Positions 25,628 through 31,122 of a stretch of DNA of 38,541 nt are shown piece by piece (positions within the stretch are counted from its first letter, which is position 1; every line of letters starts with the position of its first letter). Source of the stretch: JACJWR01 sp964556255 (GTDB taxonomy: Bacteria; Actinomycetota; Actinomycetes; S36-B12; UBA10799); the NCBI GenBank assembly GCA_964556255.1, contig CAZKVQ010000028.1, forward strand, positions 1 to 38,541, written 5' to 3'. Made by a program: the position numbers and the translations under genes. The notes beneath the pieces are model-generated. The model saw nothing but the letters and a program-made list of their open reading frames with translations. It had not been told where the DNA came from and did no database searches.

Positions 25628-26425
25628 ATGACCGACACCCCAGTGCACTTGAGATACGCCACATCTGCCTCCGGTGTGGCGACCTTGACGCTTGACTACC
25701 CGGAACGTCGCAACGCCATGTCAGCGGCGATGACGGAGCAGTGGGTGTCGGCCATCGCCCAGATCGAGGCGGATCCGAGCGTGCGCGCGGTCCTGGTCAC
25801 CGGCGCAGGTGATGCATTCTGCTCCGGTGGCGACACCGGCTGGATCGGCGGTGACCCGGATGCCAGCGTCACGGAACTTCGAGATCGGATGATGCCGTTC
25901 TACCGGGCGTGGCTGTCGATCCGCGATCTAGAGATCCCCACGATTGCTGCGATCAACGGGCCCGCTGTCGGCGCGGGCGCAGCGGTCGCGCTCGCCTGTG
26001 ACATCAGAGTGGCCAGTAGTCGGGCGTCGTTCTCGGTGCCGTTCGTCAAGCTCGGCATCCACCCGGGCATGGCGACCACCTTCCTGCTCGCGGATGTGGC
26101 TGGCGCGGCGGTCGCGCGTGATCTGCTGCTCACGGGGCGGCGCATCGGTGCCGGCGAGATGGCGGATCTGGGAATCGTGACGTCCGTGTTCGACGAGTCG
26201 GAGTTCGCTGAGGAGGCCGCAGCCAGGGCCGAAGCCCTGGCCGCGGGCGCTCCTATCGCCGCGCGGCTGACCAAGGTTGCCCTCCGCCATGGCGGAGCGC
26301 CAACGCTGGATGAAGCCATCCAGTGGGAAGCCCTGGCTCAACCGATCACGCTCGCAACATCGGATCTGCAGGAGGGTTTGGCCGCCCAGAGGGAGCGCCG
26401 CCCCGCCATCTTCCGTGGTCGCTAG
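25628..26425 (+). CDS. Enoyl-CoA hydratase/isomerase family protein
   Basis: This 265-residue crotonase-fold protein has the family features: LDYPERRNAMS, the CoA loop with AFCSGGD, the oxyanion region NGPAVGAGAAVALACDIR, FVKLGIHPG, and GRRIGAGEMADLGIV. The residue usually supplied as the first catalytic Glu of hydratases falls in NGPAVGAG, where no Glu is seen. The second falls in FVKLGIHPG, where the usual Glu is absent too. The protein may thus be an isomerase or another crotonase-fold enzyme, not a true hydratase. Start ATG 25628 is leaderless behind TAGGAT. I do not expect this gene at the mycobacterial locus, so it looks like a local insertion. Confidence 0.88.
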   Translation: MTDTPVHLRYATSASGVATLTLDYPERRNAMSAAMTEQWVSAIAQIEADPSVRAVLVTGAGDAFCSGGDTGWIGGDPDASVTELRDRMMPFYRAWLSIRDLEIPTIAAINGPAVGAGAAVALACDIRVASSRASFSVPFVKLGIHPGMATTFLLADVAGAAVARDLLLTGRRIGAGEMADLGIVTSVFDESEFAEEAAARAEALAAGAPIAARLTKVALRHGGAPTLDEAIQWEALAQPITLATSDLQEGLAAQRERRPAIFRGR

Positions 26426-26438
26426 TTGCGACGCGAGA

Positions 26439-26497
26439 CCCAAGGTGCGCGTAGTCGAAACGCCTTCCCCTTGCGTTTCGACCCGTAATACCTTGGG
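26439..26497. repeat. Nested 59-base imperfect palindrome
   Basis: Outer arms CCCAAGGT (26439-26446) and ACCTTGGG (26490-26497) enclose inner arms GTCGAAACGC (26454-26463) and GCGTTTCGAC (26473-26482). Two 7-base unpaired stretches separate the arms, and the apical loop is 9 bases. It lies 13 bases after the enoyl-CoA hydratase stop. No T-run follows, so a classical intrinsic terminator is doubtful; a strong RNA hairpin or a protein-binding site are alternatives. Confidence 0.8.
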
Positions 26498-26552
26498 CCC
26501 CGCGCCACCTCGAAAACTAGACCCCTGAAGGACCGCGCGACAACCCCTGGAC

Positions 26553-26704
26553 GTGGACATTCTCACGTGCCCTGTGGACAGGCCTGGGGACAGATTGGGG
26601 ACACAATCGCGGGTGGCTGGGGAGAACTCTGGGGACGACCTGTGGACAGTCATGCGGCGGCTCGCCGTGTGTGCCGCCTGACCTGCGCAGATGAGTTCCA
26701 CAGC
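26553..26704. repeat. Cluster of DnaA-box-like TGKGGACA motifs
   Basis: CCTGTGGACAG occurs exactly at 26571-26581 and 26639-26649, with near copies at 26583-26593 (CCTGGGGACAG) and 26594-26604 (ATTGGGGACAC). Weaker ones are near 26553, 26617 and 26629, and TTCCACAG (26697-26704) is in the opposite sense. TGTGGACAG is one base from TGTGGACAA, the complement of the actinobacterial DnaA box TTGTCCACA. The 286 bases 26426-26711 hold no credible gene; the region then runs into a gap. Confidence 0.55.
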
Positions 26705-26711
26705 CTGTTGA

Positions 26712-26811
26712 NNNNNNNNNNNNNNNNNNNNNNNNNNNNNNNNNNNNNNNNNNNNNNNNNNNNNNNNNNNNNNNNNNNNNNNNNNNNNNNNNNNNNNNNN
26801 NNNNNNNNNNN
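26712..26811. other. Assembly gap (100 N)
   Basis: Exactly 100 N, a placeholder of unknown length. It follows the palindrome and motif cluster, which may have hindered assembly. Any gene between the enoyl-CoA hydratase and the YgjP-type peptidase would be hidden here. Confidence 0.98.
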
Positions 26812-26814
26812 GGC

Positions 26815-27360
26815 TCAGGCCGCGGTGTGGGCTACAGATTGCTGGGCGTGTTCGTAGCCGCGAAGGAACTCGGCGGCGAGTTCAGTTTGCGGATATCCAG
26901 CGATCAGAGCTGCGAACTCAGGCCCGTGGTCGGCCTGAGATAAGTGCGCCAGTTCGTGCACCACGATGCTGTCCAGCACGTAGTCGGGCATGCCCTGCAG
27001 CATCGTGGACAGTCTGATGATGCCGGTGGCGGCGTTGCAGGATCCGTAACGGCGGCGCTGACGGGTGCTCCACCGAACTGCGTACGGTCGGGGGACCGCG
27101 GGCAGGTAGCGCTGGCGAAGTGCTTCCGCCCGTTCTGCCAGTGCCGTATCGGAGTTTGGCGTTCGTCGTCGGCTGCGTTCGATCTGGGCGACGACACCGT
27201 CGACGTGCGCCAGGATGCGCGCCCGGGTCATCCGTTCGGGCACGACAACGATGGTTCGCCCCTGCTCGCGGTAGTACGAGACGGACGCGCGGCGGCGGGT
27301 TGAGCGCCGCACCTCGACGCCTTCAGGAAGTCCGGCGATTGTGACCGCTCGTATCGACAT
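26815..27360 (-). CDS. YgjP-type (DUF45) zinc metallopeptidase
   Basis: This 181-residue protein has the YgjP-like layout. A basic N-terminal half is followed by RQRRRYGSCNAATGIIRLSTML, PDYVLDSIVVHELAHLSQADHGPEF and a short C-terminal helix. The zinc site is HELAH plus the downstream His in DHGPEF, as in M48-like and WLM peptidases. The YGSC segment is typical of YgjP proteins. Substrates of this family are poorly known. Start ATG 27360 is leaderless, with TAGCGT 7 bases upstream. It is downstream of the zincin-family gene on the same strand, with 66 bases between; its stop is 3 bases from the assembly gap. Confidence 0.88.
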   Translation of the reverse strand: MSIRAVTIAGLPEGVEVRRSTRRRASVSYYREQGRTIVVVPERMTRARILAHVDGVVAQIERSRRRTPNSDTALAERAEALRQRYLPAVPRPYAVRWSTRQRRRYGSCNAATGIIRLSTMLQGMPDYVLDSIVVHELAHLSQADHGPEFAALIAGYPQTELAAEFLRGYEHAQQSVAHTAA

Positions 27361-27367
27361 GCCAACA

Positions 27368-27373
27368 ACGCTA
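27368..27373 (-). promoter_or_regulatory. -10 box of a leaderless promoter (YgjP-type peptidase)
   Basis: On the reverse strand TAGCGT lies 7 bases before ATG 27360, without a Shine-Dalgarno sequence. Confidence 0.55.
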
Positions 27374-27426
27374 GGTCGCGCTGCGGTGCGGCGTAAGGCG
27401 ACAGCGCAACATGTGGACGAGCCGGT

Positions 27427-28983
27427 TCAGCTGCGGGACGGTCCGGGCTTGCCTTCGGGGTCATCGCCGTCGCGTTTCGTCTCCCCGGCGATGTCCTCAG
27501 CTTCGGCGTCGACGATCTCCTCGGCTTCCTCCAGCACCTCGGCGTCATCCTCGGCCTGCTCCTCGGCGGCCTCCTCCTCGATCTGCTCGGCTTCGCGCAC
27601 GACGTCCAACTCGTCCGCCTCCTCGGCCCGCTGGGCGGCGTCGCCTTCGGCCTCAGCGTCGTCCGCAGCGGCCTCGGCGAGCGGGCCGGCACCGGACGCC
27701 ATCGCCGCCAGTTCGACCTCGAAGGAGCTGGCCTGATCTGGGTTGCTGCTCATCACGAACGCTTCCGGCATCTCCAGGTCGTCGCTGGTGGGCAGCAGAT
27801 CCGGGTGCGCCCAGACGGCATCGCGGCCGTCCTGACCTCGAGCCTCGGTGAGCGCCGCCCACAGCGCGGCCGACTCCCGCAGTCGCCGCGGCCGCAGTTC
27901 CAGTCCGACCAGGGTGGCGAAAGTCTTCTCGGCCGGTCCGCCCGCTGCCCGACGTCGGCGCAGGGCCTCCTGCAGCCGCGACAGGGTCGGCAACCGATCC
28001 CCGGCGGCCTGCACGACGACGGCGTCGACCCAGCCTTCGACCAGCGCCAGCAGCGTCTCGAGGCGTTCCAGTGCCGCGCGCTGCTCGGCAGTGTCCTCGG
28101 GCACCAGGATCCCCGATGACAGCACCTCCTGGAGTTTGTCCGGGTTGCTGATGTCCAGATCCTGGGTGGCCGACGTGATGCGGTCCATATCCACGTTGAT
28201 TCCGCGGGCATACTCCTCCACGGCCGACTCCAGTCGTGCGCGCAGCCACGGCACGTGCGCGAACAGCCGTTGGTGGGCGGCCTCCCGCAGGGCCAGGTAG
28301 AGCATGGTGTCGCGGGTGGGAACGTCCAGACCGTCACCGAACGTGCGCGCGTTCGCGGGGAGCAGGGCGGGTCGGCCGTCGCTGGTCAGTGGGACGCCGA
28401 CGTCGCCGGCGGAGACCACTTCGGCGGACAGCGCCGCCAGCGCCTGGGCGACCTGGGCGCTGAACATCCCGGCGCTCATCTGCTTAGCCATGCCCATCAG
28501 CGGCCCGAGCATTGAGGCGAGTTCAGGTGGCAGTCCCGCCGGTAGCGACTCCGGGCCGGCGCCCTCGGCGGGGATGATCGAGACCATGGTGTCCTGCACC
28601 TTGGCGGCGACCGGGTCGATGATCCGCTGCCAGGCCGGCTTGGTGGCCTCCAGCCATTCGCTGCGGCTCCAGGCGGCGGGCCGTCCGCCGGCCGCGGGGA
28701 ACTGGGTGGACGCGTCCAGCCACACCTCGGCGAGGTCGACGGCGGTCTCGGTTGCCGAGCGTTCGCCGTCGGTGACGCTCGGGTCGCCGTCGGAGACCAT
28801 CTGGGTGCGCGCGGTGTTCATCACCATGTCCCAGTTGACCGGGCCGTCGCTCTCGCCGCCGCTGCTCTGCATCATGGCGCCGAGCTGCTGAAGCATGGCG
28901 CCGAGTTGGTTGACGTCGAAGCCGCCAGCCTTCTCCGGATCGTTGTCGCCCGGTGTGAATCCGAACGGCATGTTGCTGCTCAT
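27427..28983 (-). CDS. Zincin_2/DUF2342-type putative metalloprotease
   Basis: This 518-residue protein is of the actinobacterial zincin_2 family (putative hydrolase, related to F420-associated proteins). The N-terminus is rich in Met, Gln and Gly, followed by a helical core. The region that would carry HExxH reads LREAAHQRLFAHVPWLRARL (residues 232-251), that is RExxH, so the first zinc-binding His is replaced by Arg. I believe this subfamily often has that form, so it may not be a working protease. The last 85 residues or so form a highly acidic Glu/Ala/Asp tail, probably disordered. Start ATG 28983 has AAGGAG about 11 bases upstream. The position beside the YlbL-type gene matches Rv3195. 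Confidence 0.85.
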   Translation of the reverse strand: MSSNMPFGFTPGDNDPEKAGGFDVNQLGAMLQQLGAMMQSSGGESDGPVNWDMVMNTARTQMVSDGDPSVTDGERSATETAVDLAEVWLDASTQFPAAGGRPAAWSRSEWLEATKPAWQRIIDPVAAKVQDTMVSIIPAEGAGPESLPAGLPPELASMLGPLMGMAKQMSAGMFSAQVAQALAALSAEVVSAGDVGVPLTSDGRPALLPANARTFGDGLDVPTRDTMLYLALREAAHQRLFAHVPWLRARLESAVEEYARGINVDMDRITSATQDLDISNPDKLQEVLSSGILVPEDTAEQRAALERLETLLALVEGWVDAVVVQAAGDRLPTLSRLQEALRRRRAAGGPAEKTFATLVGLELRPRRLRESAALWAALTEARGQDGRDAVWAHPDLLPTSDDLEMPEAFVMSSNPDQASSFEVELAAMASGAGPLAEAAADDAEAEGDAAQRAEEADELDVVREAEQIEEEAAEEQAEDDAEVLEEAEEIVDAEAEDIAGETKRDGDDPEGKPGPSRS

Positions 28984-29164
28984 TGGCGCTGCTCTCCTTT
29001 GTGGGTGCTGGCACGGTGCTGTGCCGTAGAACACCGCTGATCCGGTGAGGATTCCGTCATCACAACGGTAGTCGCCGATTCCGGCCTCGCCCAATCCCAC
29101 GAGTACGCCCACCGCGAACCGAGACCCGCGGTCCCTGACTACGGAACGCCTCGCCTGTCCGACG

Positions 29165-29170
29165 TAGGCT
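29165..29170 (+). promoter_or_regulatory. -10 box of a leaderless promoter (small membrane protein)
   Basis: TAGGCT lies 8 bases before ATG 29179, with no Shine-Dalgarno sequence. It probably drives both the small gene and the coupled protease gene. Confidence 0.55.
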
Positions 29171-29178
29171 GAGCGGCG

Positions 29179-29349
29179 ATGAGCGCGCTGGTGTGGTGGT
29201 TGATCCCCTTGCTGAGCACCGTGGTGGCGGTGTTCTGGACTGCCATGCTCGCCCGTCGAGAGCGCGTCCGCAGCAGTGAGGAGTGGCGGGCTGCCCGGCT
29301 GGTGGAGATCGGCGGCGTCCGCAAGGACCGCGACGAGGGGTCCTCTTGA
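29179..29349 (+). CDS. Small single-pass membrane protein
   Basis: This 56-residue protein has one N-terminal transmembrane helix (about residues 3-24, LVWWLIPLLSTVVAVFWTAML). A charged cytosolic helix rich in Arg and Glu follows (ARRERVRSSEEWRAARLVEI). I do not recognise a named family. Its TGA overlaps the TTG start of the PDZ/Lon-type protease gene (TTGA), so it is almost certainly translated with it. It could be a small partner or regulator of that membrane protease, but this rests on position only. ATG 29179 is leaderless behind TAGGCT. Confidence 0.75.
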   Translation: MSALVWWLIPLLSTVVAVFWTAMLARRERVRSSEEWRAARLVEIGGVRKDRDEGSS

Positions 29350-30500
29350 CCGACGATCCGCCGGCGCCGTCCCCGCGGCAGGTCGCGGCGCGACGGCGCT
29401 ACCGGCGCAGCCTGATTGTCTGCGGCGCGTTGGCGCTGGTGTTGCTCATCGCCGCCGCCGTTTTGCCGGTGCCGTACGTGATCGTGTCGCCGGGACCGGT
29501 GTTCAACACGATCGGCGAGTACGACGGCAAGCCCGTGATCAAGATCACCGGCACCACGACGTATCCGACCACCGGCGAGTTGAACATGACCACCGTGCGT
29601 GAGCGTGGTGGGCCGTAAGGAGCTGATGGCGGTGGTCAGGGCAATGCGCAGCGCGGGTTGCCTGACCGAGNNNNNNNNNNGCCGTTGACGGCGATCGAGG
29701 CGGTCGTGGCGTACTTCAACTCCGACGTGGTGGTGCTGCCGAAAGATCTGCTGTTCCCACCCGGACAGTCCGACGCCGATACGAAGAAGGCGAGCACTGC
29801 GGACTTCTCGTTCTCGCAGTCCAAGGCGGTCGCCGCGGCCATGAAGCACCTGAACATCCCGGTCGTGACCTCGCCGGCGGTGTCGTCGGTGAATACCGGC
29901 GGCCCATCGGACGGCAAACTTCAGCCGGGTGACGTCATCAAGACCGTCAACGGCACCCCCGTCACCACCCGCGAGCAGTTGGTCACCACGGTGCGCGCCA
30001 CCAAGCCCGGTACCACCCTCAAGTTGGGGGTCAAGCGGAAGGACGGGGACGCGACGACCGACGTCGTGGTCGGCGCCAATCCGAAGGATCCGAACCAGGG
30101 CTACCTGGGGGTCAGCCTGGAGAACTACTACCAGGCCCCTTTCCCAATTGAGTTCTCCCTCGACGGGGTCGGCGGTCCCAGCGCCGGGCTGATGTTCACC
30201 CTCGGCACGATCGACGAGTTGACCCCCGGTGACATCGCCGGTGGGAAGGACATCGCCGGTACCGGCACTATCGACCCGGAGGGCAAGGTCGGCCCCATCG
30301 GAGGTATCCGGCAGAAGATGATCGCGGCGCGCGGGGAGGGCGCGACGCTGTTCCTCGCCCCGAAGGACAACTGCCGTGAGGTGGTCGGGCAGGTGCCCGA
30401 GGGGCTAACGGTCGCGTCGGTCGGGAACGTCGACGAGGCCCTGAAGGCCATCGACGACTATCGCGCCGGGCGTGCCCCGGCGGCCTGCCAAGCGGGTTGA
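29346..30500 (+). CDS. PDZ/Lon-like membrane protease (YlbL family), frame broken
   Basis: The start is TTG 29346, overlapping the upstream stop. One signal-anchor helix (SLIVCGALALVLLIAAAVL) is followed by the family's VIVSPGPVFNTIG. The frame then hits TAA 29616-29618. Dropping one base near 29599 lets reading continue up to the 10-N gap at 29671. After the gap the frame resumes (PLTAIEAVVAYFNSDVVVL) with a PDZ domain (GGPSDGKLQPGDVIKTVNG) and a Lon-type S16 domain: catalytic Ser in GGPSAG and Lys in GGIRQKM. The catalytic half is intact, so an assembly error at a contig end is more likely than a true pseudogene. The family is an extracytoplasmic serine protease, and the position matches Rv3194c. 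Confidence 0.82.
29671..29680. other. Assembly gap (10 N) inside the protease gene
   Basis: Ten N inside the YlbL-type gene. The frame before the gap (after the needed one-base correction) differs from the frame after it, so the true length is probably not 10. Confidence 0.95.
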
Positions 30501-30576
30501 GCCGGGCTTCGGCCGTTCCGGGCGCCAGCCGAGCCGCCGTGTCGATCCGCAGGCGCGGCGTCGCGCCCCGGCCGCG

Positions 30577-31095
30577 CTACTCGAAGGTGGCGTGCAGGGC
30601 CCGCGCCAGTTGCGGAACGAGGTCGGGGCCGGTGAGCAGGTCCTGCTCGTGCCCCCGGAGCCGCAAACCGCAGGCTGTGTCGCCGTCCCGGTTGACCGCC
30701 ACCACGATCCGGACGTCCTCGCTGCGCGGATCGGCGGCGACGGCGTCGGCGAGCCGGTCGGCGTCCTCACCCTCGGGCAGGTCGGATTCGGCGTCCGGCG
30801 GCAGCAGCACCCGCTCCACGCTCAGGGCGGCCCCCAGCACCTTGTCGGGCCACGCGAGTTGGGCCAGGGCGTCATCCAGCGGGGAGTCGACGTCGAACTC
30901 GTCCTGCTCCACCGGCGTCACGCCTCCCGCGACGAGACCGAGGGAATCCGCCAGATCCGGTTCGGCGCTGATGATCTCATCCGTGGCGACCAGCGCGAAG
31001 AGCCTCGGGGCCTGGTCCCAGCCCGCCTGGGAGACGTGTCGCTCGAGCTCGAATACGACGTCTGGCAGCAGACTTCCGGATCCCTGTGGGTGCAT
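30577..31095 (-). CDS. PPA1309 family protein
   Basis: This 172-residue soluble protein has few basic residues and many Asp and Glu. Recognisable family segments are VFELERHVSQAGWDQAPRLFALV, AWPDKVLGAALSVERVLLPP and RIVVAVNRDGDTACGLRLR. PPA1309-type proteins occur beside UPF0182 and YlbL-type genes in many actinobacteria; their function is unknown. Start ATG 31095 has GAGAGGA about 9 bases upstream. It converges with the protease gene (76-base spacer with nothing notable) and is divergent from the UPF0182 gene, whose promoter box lies just upstream of this start. Confidence 0.85.
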   Translation of the reverse strand: MHPQGSGSLLPDVVFELERHVSQAGWDQAPRLFALVATDEIISAEPDLADSLGLVAGGVTPVEQDEFDVDSPLDDALAQLAWPDKVLGAALSVERVLLPPDAESDLPEGEDADRLADAVAADPRSEDVRIVVAVNRDGDTACGLRLRGHEQDLLTGPDLVPQLARALHATFE

Positions 31096-31110
31096 ATGGC
31101 AATCCTCTCG

Positions 31111-31116
31111 TAGGGT
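31111..31116 (+). promoter_or_regulatory. -10 box of a leaderless promoter (UPF0182 gene)
   Basis: TAGGGT lies 6 bases before GTG 31123, with no Shine-Dalgarno sequence in between. Confidence 0.55.
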
Positions 31117-31122
31117 GGGGCA

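Noticed and set aside
26426..26711. Chromosomal replication origin
   Set aside because: The DnaA-box-like motifs are imperfect, no AT-rich unwinding stretch is seen, and none of the genes that flank actinobacterial oriC are nearby.
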